64,000 nt of DNA, from positions 26,434-90,433 of the forward strand of contig CAKUVR010000009.1 in assembly GCA_934698975.1 (NCBI GenBank), in the 5' to 3' direction. The notes beneath the pieces were generated by a model. It was not told the origin of the DNA. It worked only from the letters and a program-made list of their open reading frames with translations, and did not search any database. Below, in pieces: positions 1-8,054 of the stretch. Numbering within the stretch: position 1 is the first letter of the stretch; each line of letters opens with the position of its first letter. This DNA is from Cryptobacteroides sp934698975. GTDB taxonomy: Bacteria; Bacteroidota; Bacteroidia; Bacteroidales; UBA932. Position numbers and translations under genes: made by a program.

Positions 1-2
1 AG

Positions 3-650
3 TCGAAGGTGTCCAACGCTCAGGCCGGAGGAACAGGTCTGCAAGTCGCAGGAATAATGGCTTATGTCAAGAACGGCAAGGGAAGCACCTTCACCAACTG
101 CACGAACAACGGACACCTTACAGGCCCTAACGGTCGAAGTGGAGGCATACTCGCTTCCATCCAGGGAACGGAAAAGGCCGGCAACAAGGTGACAATCAGC
201 AAGTGCGTCAACGCCGGTCTCATAGAGGACAATTACCTTGACTACGACGGCTACACCAACGCCAAGAGGATAGGCGGAATAATCGGTGGATCAGAGGCCG
301 CTGACGTAACGGTGGAGTCCTGCGTCAACAGCGGAAACATATTCTCGCACACAGGATGCCGCGCCGGTGGATTCGTAGGCCACTTCAAGGGTGGTATCAT
401 CACCGGATGCTCGAACACCGGAATCATCCTCAGCCACATCACTCCACAGGCGTCGGATCACAGCGGCGGTGACGGCCCAGGCTGGGCGGCAGGCTACTGC
501 AACATCAAGATCTCCGGCTGCACCAGAGGCGGAAAAGTCGGCGAATGGGCTGACTTCAAGAGCAATCCTGAAGGAGCTCCGGACGCAACGGTCTACAATG
601 CCTACGGCTACCAGAACTCTAAGTATTTCAACGCTTCTGACAACCAATAA
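3..650 (+). CDS. GLUG-type repeat surface protein, C-terminal fragment (gene starts before window)
   Basis: The frame is open back to the window edge (codons TCG and AAG precede the GTG at 9), so this is the 3' end of a longer gene rather than a gene starting at 9. The translation carries repeated short units of the type GGI-x-G followed by C-x-N-x-G-x-I (for example CVNSGNI and CSNTGII), as in GLUG-type beta-helical surface proteins of Bacteroidales. The last 40 residues are not repeats. The stop TAA is one base before the ATG of the next gene, a related but larger protein, so the two form an operon of paralogues. Function unknown; probably cell-surface. The N-terminus, and so any lipoprotein signal, lies outside the window. 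Confidence 0.75.
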   Translation, partial: SKVSNAQAGGTGLQVAGIMAYVKNGKGSTFTNCTNNGHLTGPNGRSGGILASIQGTEKAGNKVTISKCVNAGLIEDNYLDYDGYTNAKRIGGIIGGSEAADVTVESCVNSGNIFSHTGCRAGGFVGHFKGGIITGCSNTGIILSHITPQASDHSGGDGPGWAAGYCNIKISGCTRGGKVGEWADFKSNPEGAPDATVYNAYGYQNSKYFNASDNQ

Positions 651-651
651 A

Positions 652-3600
652 ATGAAGACAATGAAAAGATTAATGAATATATTTGTGTCTGTTCTGGCGA
701 TGGTTCTCGCCTTCACCGGATGCGGTTTCGACGAGGATCCGCTCCAGAACAGGCTCAATGACATCAAGAACAGGATCGCGGCTCTCCAGTCCAGAATAGA
801 CGAGGCCAACAAGCAGGTCGAGACACTCGGACTGCTGACCTCTGGCAACGTCGTCACGTCCATCGACAAAAACAGTGACGGAAGTTATGTGCTGACCTAT
901 CTGGACAGCAAGAACGAGGAAAAGACCATAGTCGTGGCCGCGACAGACCAGCTGCTAAACGTTCCGGTCGTGGGCGTGCGCAAGGACGATAACGGACTCT
1001 ACTACTGGACCGTCACAGTCGGTGGCGAGACCAAGGACATCACCGTTGACGGACAAAGCGTTCCGGCGGCCGGAAAGACACCGGTCATCTCTACGGATGA
1101 GCAAGGCTATTGGACAGTCGATGGTGAGCGCATCCTGGATTCGGCCGGCAATCCGATCGAGGCCGCGGACGGTAGCGCGTCCATCTTCAAGTCCGTGACC
1201 AAGGATGCGGAAGGCAATCTTTCCGTCACTCTCGGAGACGGCTCACAGATAACCATACCTGTGCAGAACTCGCTGAATCTCAGCCTTTCCTCATCCTTGA
1301 ATCTCACTATCGCCAATCTCGGTCAAGAACTGAAGATCGGTTACGAAATCACCGGAAGCAAAGCCGGGAACGCCATCGTGGCGATCGCAGAGGCCAAGTC
1401 GGTGAAGGCTGAATTGGACAAGACCGCCAAGGAGGTCAGCGTAACATTCGGTAGTGATTTCACCTCCGGTCATCTCATTATGATGGCCACAGATCTGGAC
1501 AAGGTAACTGTCCTGAGGCCTGTGTTCTTCAACAAGGCCAAGGACACCAAGATACTCATCAGCACGGCCGATGATCTCGCGGCTTTCGCCCGGAATGTAA
1601 ATGCCCAGGACGGAACCGAGAATATGGACGTCTACCTTGAGAAGGACATCGACATCTCCTCCATCAAGGACTGGACACCTATCGGGAACGGTACATTCTC
1701 AGGCACCGCCGTCAGCGGAGCGGTCTTCAAAGGCACTTTCTACGGCCAGAATCACACGATCAAGGGTATGAATATAACCGTACCCGCCGATGCTGTGAAA
1801 GGTGCCTCCTACGGCCTGTTCGGAGTGCTTGACGGAGCCACTGTCAAGGATCTCAACATCGGAGAAGGATCTTTGATCACGTCTTCCTCAAAACTTCTTG
1901 TCAGCGCCGGAGCCATCACAGGATCCGTCGTGAACTCAACAGTTGACCATTGTTCATCTTCCGCCTCATTCGACATTTCAGGGGGAGCCGATAATGTCAG
2001 CCAAAGGTTCGGCGGAATCGCAGGTTCGGTGTATTCAGCTGGAGAGGTTGCCGCACAAGTGACCAATAGCTCCAATTTCGGAATATTCAAGTCCGTGAAC
2101 ACCACCAACAGCAAGAACGGCGGCACAGCCTTCTCCATCGGTGGCGTGGTAGGTTACGCGGAATCAGCTTCTTCCGCCCTACGCGTGATGATCAAGGGAT
2201 GCGACAACTACGGTGCTATGAATGTGCAGGCGTCCCGCAACGCCGGAGTTGTGGCGACTCTTAACAAGAACGCCACCGTGGAAGGCTGCAAGAACTACGC
2301 TGACATCACGAACACGGACACCAAGGCTTCCAACACCCGTGTGGCCGGTATTGTCTCTGCCTTGAACATTCAGACCTCAGCCATAAACTGCGTCAACAAA
2401 GGTAACATCACCTTTGCTGTGGCCGGAAACACCACAAAAGGCTACGCAGCCGGAATCGCCGGCCAGACCAACGACAATTCCTGCGTTGTGGAAGGTTGCG
2501 AGAATTACGGCACGGTACGATCTGACATATTCAATGCGTCTGACGCGACGAAGAGATTCATCGCTTCCATCCTTGCGAATACGAACAACAAGACCATTAC
2601 CATCCGAAACAACAAAGTCGGTGGAAAGGTCGGTCCATATTCAGATGAAAGCAAGGTGGTTGCCATCACAGCGGAGAACTTCGCGGATTGGATATTCTTC
2701 ACCCCTAAGACCCAACCGTCTGTTGTCACAGGCAACGAGTTCGCCGGTGAGATTCTGACAAAGGGCATCGCATCAGCGCAGGATTTCGTGGAGTTCTCCG
2801 CCGCTGTCAACGCTGGCTCATCCCTTGAAAAATGGCAGGACGCCGCTGGTGGAATCAACCTGCTCAACGACATCGATATGTCTTCTGTAAAGGATTGGAC
2901 ACCAATCGGTAACGCAACTTTCGCCAATGTCAAAAACAAGTTGACCGTGACCGGACCTATGTTCACAGGCAAGTTCAACGGCCAAGGCTATAAGATACGT
3001 AACTTCAAGGCCGTCAGCAAAGTGGCCTCAACAGGAGGCACTTTCGGACTGTTCGGTGTGATCGGTCCGGGTGCCGTTGTGGAGAACTTCATCTTCGAGT
3101 CCAGCTGCTCGCTCACCGTACAGTCACCGGCCAAGAGCACGTCCCACGGCTTGATCGCTGGACTTCTCTACGACGGCACTGTGCGTGACATCCACAGTTA
3201 CGCTCCGATGACATTCCAGAGCAAGACCGGTGTCAAGAACGCCGCCCAGTTCATGGCTCTGATAGGCTATGTGTTCACTGAAAACTCCGAGGTTATCATC
3301 GACAGCGTGGACAACTTCGGAGAAATCATCGCAGAGAACGCCGACGGCAACGACCAAGGAGGAGCGAGTGCCTTCCACATCGCTGGAATCGTGGGCTTCT
3401 CCACCGCCACGATGGACACCCAGCATTTCGTCACGATCTCCGACTGCTCTAACGAGGGAAACATGACTTCCGCCACCTGCCGCACATCCGGCATCTGCGC
3501 AGCCGCCAACCGCAGGACAAAGATGGTGAACTGCATCAACAAAGGTAACCAGCTGAACAGTTGCCCAGGCCCGGACAAGGGACGAATCGGCAATATCGCC

Positions 3601-4827
3601 TGCAACGTGGCCAACGTCTCCTCTATGACCGGCTGCATCAACTACGGCGACATCATCTCGACCACGGGCGCCAGAACAGCCGGTATCGCCAACCTTGCAA
3701 ACAACTGTGAGTTCAGCCACTGCGCCAACTACGGAAACGTCCGGTCAGACAGCAAATACCGAGGTCTGTTCTGGGCCTACAACAGTGGATTGGCATCGTG
3801 GAGCAGCTGCGTTGCCGGAGGCACGGTAGGAACCTACAACAACGGCAAAGGTGTGGTTGATGAATATACCGATGATACCAAGATGAACTATCTCGGTGTC
3901 CAAGGATCTCAGAAATCCACCCTCAATGACATCACCTACCTCATAGGTGTCAAGGATCCGGAACCGCCTGTCGAGTCCAACGCCAAGCTGAAGATCCTCT
4001 TCATCGGCAACAGCTTCACCAAGGATGCGGTCGAGCATATTCCAGGACTCCTCGCCGCCGCCGGAATCAAAGACATCAAGCTCTATCACATGTACTACGG
4101 CGGACGACGTGTCTTTGAATATAATGACGGCTACACATCCTCTGTGGATTACCATTGCTATAGATGCGAGAACGGGGCGACATCATGGACGGATGTCACC
4201 GGACACAGCCTGCACGAGATCGTATCCAGCGACAAATGGGACATCGTGACCATCCAGGAGCACACTGGACGCGCTGTTGCGTGGGATTGGACAACAAGCC
4301 AGAAATCAGCCTTCCAGGGTCTTGTAGACAAGATCAAGGCAGACTGCCCGGACAAGACTCCGGATTTCTACTTCATAATGTCGCAGGCCTACCACGACAT
4401 GAACAGGATCGCGACGGCTGACCGGGGACAGATAAACTTCAAGACCACAGAGGAAATGTACAAAGTCATCGTCGAGATGACCAAGAAACTGATGGCAGAC
4501 ATCCAGTTCAAAGACGTGATCGCCACCGGCACCTGCCTGCAGAATCTCAGAACATCAGACCTGAACAACAGTATGTGCCTCACCCGTGACGGCTACCACA
4601 TGGATTATGGTATCAGTCGCTATGCCGCAGCCTGTATGGTCTTCGAGAAACTTATCTCCCCGTCATTCGACAATGTAAAGATTGACAAGAACGCCTACAG
4701 GTACGGCAATTCCAGCACGACATCAGGATCCTATTCAACACCTGTCACCGATGCCAATGCTCCTGTGGCTCTTCAGGCCGCACGTTACGCCTTGCAGACA
4801 CCTTATCAGGTCACATCAATGAAATAG
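652..4827 (+). CDS. Large surface lipoprotein: DUF4988-like N-terminus, GLUG-type repeats, C-terminal DUF4886 (SGNH-like) domain
   Basis: The start chosen is ATG 652, giving a lipoprotein signal ending AFTGC at Cys24; the open frame extends further upstream only because the previous gene is read in another frame. Residues about 31-60 form a short coiled coil (NRLNDIKNRIAALQ) followed by a beta-rich region resembling DUF4988, also called the PL29 lyase N-terminal domain. Two long repeat modules follow, each opening with a KDWTPIGN motif (near residues 337 and 745), with many C-x-N-x-G units. From about residue 1112 a DUF4886 domain begins (FIGNSFTKDA, later QEHTGR and DGYHMD), placing Ser, Asp and His as in SGNH hydrolases. 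The predicted role is a surface-anchored binding protein with a possible esterase-like domain; the substrate is unknown. A sister gene lies directly upstream. Confidence 0.85.
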   Translation: MKTMKRLMNIFVSVLAMVLAFTGCGFDEDPLQNRLNDIKNRIAALQSRIDEANKQVETLGLLTSGNVVTSIDKNSDGSYVLTYLDSKNEEKTIVVAATDQLLNVPVVGVRKDDNGLYYWTVTVGGETKDITVDGQSVPAAGKTPVISTDEQGYWTVDGERILDSAGNPIEAADGSASIFKSVTKDAEGNLSVTLGDGSQITIPVQNSLNLSLSSSLNLTIANLGQELKIGYEITGSKAGNAIVAIAEAKSVKAELDKTAKEVSVTFGSDFTSGHLIMMATDLDKVTVLRPVFFNKAKDTKILISTADDLAAFARNVNAQDGTENMDVYLEKDIDISSIKDWTPIGNGTFSGTAVSGAVFKGTFYGQNHTIKGMNITVPADAVKGASYGLFGVLDGATVKDLNIGEGSLITSSSKLLVSAGAITGSVVNSTVDHCSSSASFDISGGADNVSQRFGGIAGSVYSAGEVAAQVTNSSNFGIFKSVNTTNSKNGGTAFSIGGVVGYAESASSALRVMIKGCDNYGAMNVQASRNAGVVATLNKNATVEGCKNYADITNTDTKASNTRVAGIVSALNIQTSAINCVNKGNITFAVAGNTTKGYAAGIAGQTNDNSCVVEGCENYGTVRSDIFNASDATKRFIASILANTNNKTITIRNNKVGGKVGPYSDESKVVAITAENFADWIFFTPKTQPSVVTGNEFAGEILTKGIASAQDFVEFSAAVNAGSSLEKWQDAAGGINLLNDIDMSSVKDWTPIGNATFANVKNKLTVTGPMFTGKFNGQGYKIRNFKAVSKVASTGGTFGLFGVIGPGAVVENFIFESSCSLTVQSPAKSTSHGLIAGLLYDGTVRDIHSYAPMTFQSKTGVKNAAQFMALIGYVFTENSEVIIDSVDNFGEIIAENADGNDQGGASAFHIAGIVGFSTATMDTQHFVTISDCSNEGNMTSATCRTSGICAAANRRTKMVNCINKGNQLNSCPGPDKGRIGNIACNVANVSSMTGCINYGDIISTTGARTAGIANLANNCEFSHCANYGNVRSDSKYRGLFWAYNSGLASWSSCVAGGTVGTYNNGKGVVDEYTDDTKMNYLGVQGSQKSTLNDITYLIGVKDPEPPVESNAKLKILFIGNSFTKDAVEHIPGLLAAAGIKDIKLYHMYYGGRRVFEYNDGYTSSVDYHCYRCENGATSWTDVTGHSLHEIVSSDKWDIVTIQEHTGRAVAWDWTTSQKSAFQGLVDKIKADCPDKTPDFYFIMSQAYHDMNRIATADRGQINFKTTEEMYKVIVEMTKKLMADIQFKDVIATGTCLQNLRTSDLNNSMCLTRDGYHMDYGISRYAAACMVFEKLISPSFDNVKIDKNAYRYGNSSTTSGSYSTPVTDANAPVALQAARYALQTPYQVTSMK

Positions 4828-4855
4828 GTGGCGTGGCTGATAACTATCTACAAAT

Positions 4856-4915
4856 CAAGTGCTAAAGCAATCACCTTCGGTTAGTATCAACAGAAGGTGA
4901 TTGCTTTATCACTTG
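4856..4915. terminator. Long hairpin after the DUF4886 gene
   Basis: A perfect 15-bp stem (4864-4878 with 4893-4907) with a 14-nt loop is extended outward by CAAGTG/CACTTG arms across a small internal loop. It lies 29 bases after the stop codon. There is no clean T-run, so it may act as a terminator or as a 3' RNA stabiliser. Confidence 0.7.
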
Positions 4916-5072
4916 TTTACCAATTAATTATGCACCACACCAACCTACGCTTTTCCAATATTTTTGCAATGAATATCACTGGCATATTCAGAATAAGAAA
5001 CTGTTTTGATTTTTGTTTGCCTTTTTAGACTCTACTTTTCAGGAAAAGGAATAGGTTGAATCAGCATTTTAT

Positions 5073-5080
5073 TATTTTTG
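5073..5080 (+). promoter_or_regulatory. Bacteroidota -7 element TATTTTTG upstream of the nuclease/phosphatase gene
   Basis: TATTTTTG matches TAnnTTTG and lies about 75 bases before the ATG at 5156. A second identical 8-mer is at 4959-4966. No clear TTTG box at the usual 19-21 bp was found for either. The rest of 4916-5155 is AT-rich and holds no gene that I can see. Confidence 0.4.
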
Positions 5081-5155
5081 CAATATAAAGTTGCCACAGA
5101 TTTGGCTATTTTTTTAATTAATACATAATCAGGGAATATTAAAACAAAAATATAT

Positions 5156-6109
5156 ATGCGTAAGAATTTATTTATCGCGATTATCGCGGTTCTGGTCTCG
5201 GCGTTTGCTTTCCCGGCCGCCGGACGTGATCTGAAAATCCTTTACTGGAACATCCAGAACGGAATGTGGTCGGACCAAGGCTATAACTACGACAATTTTG
5301 TGGAGTTCGTGAAGTCCGAGGCTCCGGACATCTGCGTCTGGTGCGAGGCCGAATCCCGCTACTTTACGGATTCTGGTGACAGAATCGAGAACTGTGAGGA
5401 TGCATATCTCCCTTGGAACTGGGATATTCTTGCGAAACGCTATGGACACAATTATGTGCTTGTCAGCGGCAAGAGAGACACTTTCCCGCAGGTAATCACC
5501 TCAAAATACCCTATCCGTATAGTCAAGAGGGTCAACGGCAACGGTGATGATGTCATTGTTGTACATGGAGCCGGAGTGGCTCAGGTGGAGGTCGGCAACA
5601 AGACCCTCAACATCGTCACCATCCACTCATGGCCATTCAAGTACACATATATGGCAGACGACAAGAAAGCAAGCGCCGAACGTAAGGAAGGAGCCATGTT
5701 CAGAGCCAAGGAGATGGAATATATCTGCAAACAGACTATCGAGAGCGTTCCGGAGGCGGCTTCGCAGTACTGGATGATGCTCGGAGACTTCAACGCCAGA
5801 TCACGTGTGGACAACCATGTTTACAAGATGGCCGAAGACGACAAGGACTTCCTCGTTCATGACTACATCAGGAACAACACTCCTTACATCGACATCATCG
5901 AAATGCTGCATCCTGACGACTTCCAGCCAAGCACACTGTCTGGAAAAAGAATCGATCTCATCTACATGACCGAGCCTTTGTTCAAGAAGGTCCGCTCGGC
6001 CGAGATCATCCGCACCGGTTTCGCTGAATCCATCAAAGACCCGCGCAAGATCAAGGGTTTCTGCAAGCCTTCAGACCACTACCCTATCCTTGTTGAATTG
6101 AAATTCTGA
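5156..6109 (+). CDS. Secreted endonuclease/exonuclease/phosphatase family protein
   Basis: A 317-residue protein with a signal peptide (MRKNLFIAIIAVLVSAFAF) and then an EEP-fold domain over the rest of the chain. Visible family motifs are WNIQNG near residue 30, CEAES (metal-binding Glu), LGDFNARS (Asp and Asn) and the C-terminal SDHYP with catalytic His. Members cleave phosphodiester or phosphomonoester bonds in nucleic acids, inositol phosphates or lipids; the substrate cannot be told from sequence. The signal peptide puts it in the periplasm or outside. It follows the DUF4886 lipoprotein in the same orientation but has its own upstream gap of 328 bp with a hairpin, so it is probably a separate transcript. 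Confidence 0.85.
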   Translation: MRKNLFIAIIAVLVSAFAFPAAGRDLKILYWNIQNGMWSDQGYNYDNFVEFVKSEAPDICVWCEAESRYFTDSGDRIENCEDAYLPWNWDILAKRYGHNYVLVSGKRDTFPQVITSKYPIRIVKRVNGNGDDVIVVHGAGVAQVEVGNKTLNIVTIHSWPFKYTYMADDKKASAERKEGAMFRAKEMEYICKQTIESVPEAASQYWMMLGDFNARSRVDNHVYKMAEDDKDFLVHDYIRNNTPYIDIIEMLHPDDFQPSTLSGKRIDLIYMTEPLFKKVRSAEIIRTGFAESIKDPRKIKGFCKPSDHYPILVELKF

Positions 6110-6133
6110 TTTCCCGTACTGGTTCATAAATGA

Positions 6134-6197
6134 GCAAAAAGAACCTCTGACCTGAATTTTTCACGTTACAAAAATTCAGAACAGAGGTTCTCTTTGC
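6134..6197. terminator. Two-part hairpin between convergent genes, loop CACGTTAC
   Basis: The outer stem pairs GAACCTCTG with CAGAGGTTC and the inner stem pairs CTGAATTTTT with AAAAATTCAG around the 8-nt loop CACGTTAC. It lies between the plus-strand nuclease gene and the minus-strand glyQS and fits a bidirectional terminator. The 22-nt core at 6155-6176 recurs in reverse complement at 27492-27513. Confidence 0.75.
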
Positions 6198-6210
6198 CTA
6201 TCAAGATTCC

Positions 6211-6247
6211 GTCACTTCGATGGTCGCTTCGACAGGCTCAGCGACCA
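6211..6247. repeat. Interspersed extragenic palindromic repeat (TTCGACAGGCTCAG type), copy 1
   Basis: GTCACTTCGA is followed by TGGTCGC-TTCGACAGGCTCA-GCGACCA, a small stem-loop. Related copies are at 22759-22801, 28767-28876 (three copies) and 34296-34342, all outside genes. Confidence 0.7.
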
Positions 6248-6267
6248 TTCTGTTACTATATATTCAA

Positions 6268-7806
6268 TTAAAGTTTTCTGAGCAGGTTGTTCATGTTGAC
6301 TTCCTTGTCGATGATCGAACGGAGCTCGGCGATAGGAACCCTTCTCTGCTCCATGGTGTCGCGCTCGCGGATGGTGACGCAGTTGTCGTTTAGCGAGTCG
6401 TGGTCCACTGTCACGCAGAATGGTGTTCCGATGGCGTCCTGGCGACGGTAACGCTTGCCGATGGAGTCTTTCGGATCGTACTGGCAGTTGAAATCGTACT
6501 TGAGCTCGTTCATCACCTCCTGAGCCTTCTCTGGAAGACCATCCTTGTTAAGCAGAGGAAGCACGGCAACCTTCACAGGAGCCAGCGGGGCAGGAATGCT
6601 CAGCACAACGCGGCTCTCCCCTCCCTCAAGCTGCTCGACCTTGTAGGAATGGCTGAGCACGGCGAGGAACATTCTGTCCACACCGATGGAAGTCTCAACG
6701 CAGTAAGGAACGTAGCTCTCATTGGTCTCAGGATCAAAGTATTGGATCTTCTTACCCGAGAGTCTCTGATGGTTTCCGAGGTCGAAGTCTGTACGGGAGT
6801 GGATTCCCTCAAGTTCTTTGAAGCCGAACGGGAAGTTGAACTCGATGTCTGTGGCGGCGTTGGCGTAGTGGGCCAGTTTCTCGTGGTCGTGGAATCGGTA
6901 GTTCTCCGCTCCCATTCCAAGGCTGACATGCCACTTCATACGGTTCTCCTTCCATTTCTTAAACCACTCCATCTCAGTGCCAGGACGGCAGAAGAACTCC
7001 ATTTCCATCTGCTCAAACTCCCTCATTCTGAATATGAACTGTCTTGCGACGATCTCGTTTCTGAAAGCCTTGCCAATCTGCGCGATTCCGAACGGAACCT
7101 TCATACGGCCGGTCTTCTGGACGTTGAGATATTCAATGAATATTCCCTGCGCCGTCTCCGGACGGAGGTAGATTTTGTCGTCCGCGTCGCCGGTGTTGCT
7201 GATCTGGGTGGAGAACATCAGGTTGAACTGACGCACGTCTGTCCAGTTCTTGGTGCCTGAGATAGGATCAACGATGTCGCAGTCAAGGATGATCTGCTTG
7301 TACTCCTTGAGGTCGTTGGCCTGCTCTGCGGCGACATAACGGTTGTGAACCTCGTCGTATTTCGCCTTCTCCCTGAGGATGTTAGGATTGGTGGCTCGGA
7401 ACTGCTCCTCGTTGAAAGCCTCTCCGAACTTCCTGCGTCCCTTCTCGACCTCCTTGTTCATCTTCTCCTCGATCTTGCCGAGATAGTCCTCAATCAGGTT
7501 GTCGGCACGGTACCTCTTCTTGGAGTCCTTGTTGTCGATGAGCGGGTCGTTGAACGCCGCCACGTGACCTGAAGCCACCCAAGTCTTAGGGTGCATGAAC
7601 ACGCAGGAATCAATGCCGACGATGTTCTCGTTCAGCCTTACCATGGCGTTCCACCAGTACTGCTTGATGTTGTTCTTCAGCTCGACGCCCATCTGGCCAT
7701 AGTCATAGACCGCCGCAAGTCCGTCATAAATCTCACTTGACGGGAAGATAAACCCGTACTCTTTGCAATGTGCCACCAGCACCTTGAACAGTTCGTCCTG
7801 TGTCAT
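6268..7806 (-). CDS. glyQS: Glycyl-tRNA synthetase (alpha2, single-chain type)
   Basis: This 512-residue protein charges tRNA-Gly in the cytoplasm. It is the eukaryotic/archaeal-like homodimeric class II form, not the alpha-beta bacterial form. Class II motifs are visible: RPETAQGIFIEYL and FRNEI around motif 2, EFEQMEMEFF in between, and GVDRMFLAVL as motif 3, followed by an anticodon-binding domain near the C-terminus (VAVLPL onward). The start used is ATG at 7806 (MTQDELFKV); the frame runs nine codons further to a TTG, which would add a lysine-rich tail not expected in the family. A TATATTTG -7 element lies 43 bases upstream. It is monocistronic and convergent with the preceding gene. Confidence 0.96.
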   Translation of the reverse strand: MTQDELFKVLVAHCKEYGFIFPSSEIYDGLAAVYDYGQMGVELKNNIKQYWWNAMVRLNENIVGIDSCVFMHPKTWVASGHVAAFNDPLIDNKDSKKRYRADNLIEDYLGKIEEKMNKEVEKGRRKFGEAFNEEQFRATNPNILREKAKYDEVHNRYVAAEQANDLKEYKQIILDCDIVDPISGTKNWTDVRQFNLMFSTQISNTGDADDKIYLRPETAQGIFIEYLNVQKTGRMKVPFGIAQIGKAFRNEIVARQFIFRMREFEQMEMEFFCRPGTEMEWFKKWKENRMKWHVSLGMGAENYRFHDHEKLAHYANAATDIEFNFPFGFKELEGIHSRTDFDLGNHQRLSGKKIQYFDPETNESYVPYCVETSIGVDRMFLAVLSHSYKVEQLEGGESRVVLSIPAPLAPVKVAVLPLLNKDGLPEKAQEVMNELKYDFNCQYDPKDSIGKRYRRQDAIGTPFCVTVDHDSLNDNCVTIRERDTMEQRRVPIAELRSIIDKEVNMNNLLRKL

Positions 7807-7848
7807 AGTATTGTTGTACTTAATAATTTTCAAAGTCCTAAAAACTTA

Positions 7849-7856
7849 CAAATATA
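7849..7856 (-). promoter_or_regulatory. -7 element TATATTTG for glyQS
   Basis: On the minus strand TATATTTG fits TAnnTTTG, 43 bases before the glyQS ATG. The remaining 7857-7997 holds a short direct repeat (GTCTGCTACGT, twice near 7889) and no gene. Confidence 0.5.
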
Positions 7857-7997
7857 CACATTTTCGCCCAAGTATCATCGCACTGACAAGGTCTGCTACG
7901 TAGTCTGCTACGTGACAAAAGCAAGGCATCCATTCATCAGTCTCCTGAGCGTGACAATATTTGCAATATAAACGACAATTATAAAGGTACATATACT

Positions 7998-8034
7998 AAA
8001 AAAGGAATAATCCTTATCGGATCATTCCCTTTTA
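7998..8034 (-). terminator. Terminator of the mfd-ppiD cluster
   Basis: Read on the minus strand, GGGAATGATCC and GGATTATTCC form an imperfect stem (one mismatch, one bulge) followed by a run of T. It is about 20 bases after the ppiD stop codon. Confidence 0.65.
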
Positions 8035-8054
8035 TAATGCTGTATGATTATCTA

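Noticed and set aside
3124..3720. 198-codon minus-strand frame opposite the DUF4886 lipoprotein
   Set aside because: Repetitive Val/Asp/His-rich translation that mirrors the GLUG repeats; no gene features.
6400..7260. 286-codon plus-strand frame opposite glyQS
   Set aside because: Antisense shadow of a conserved synthetase gene; Val/Leu/His-rich, no promoter or motif.
7880..7930. GTCTGCTACGT direct repeat near glyQS as a CRISPR-like array
   Set aside because: Only two copies, adjacent, with no spacer structure and no cas gene in the window.
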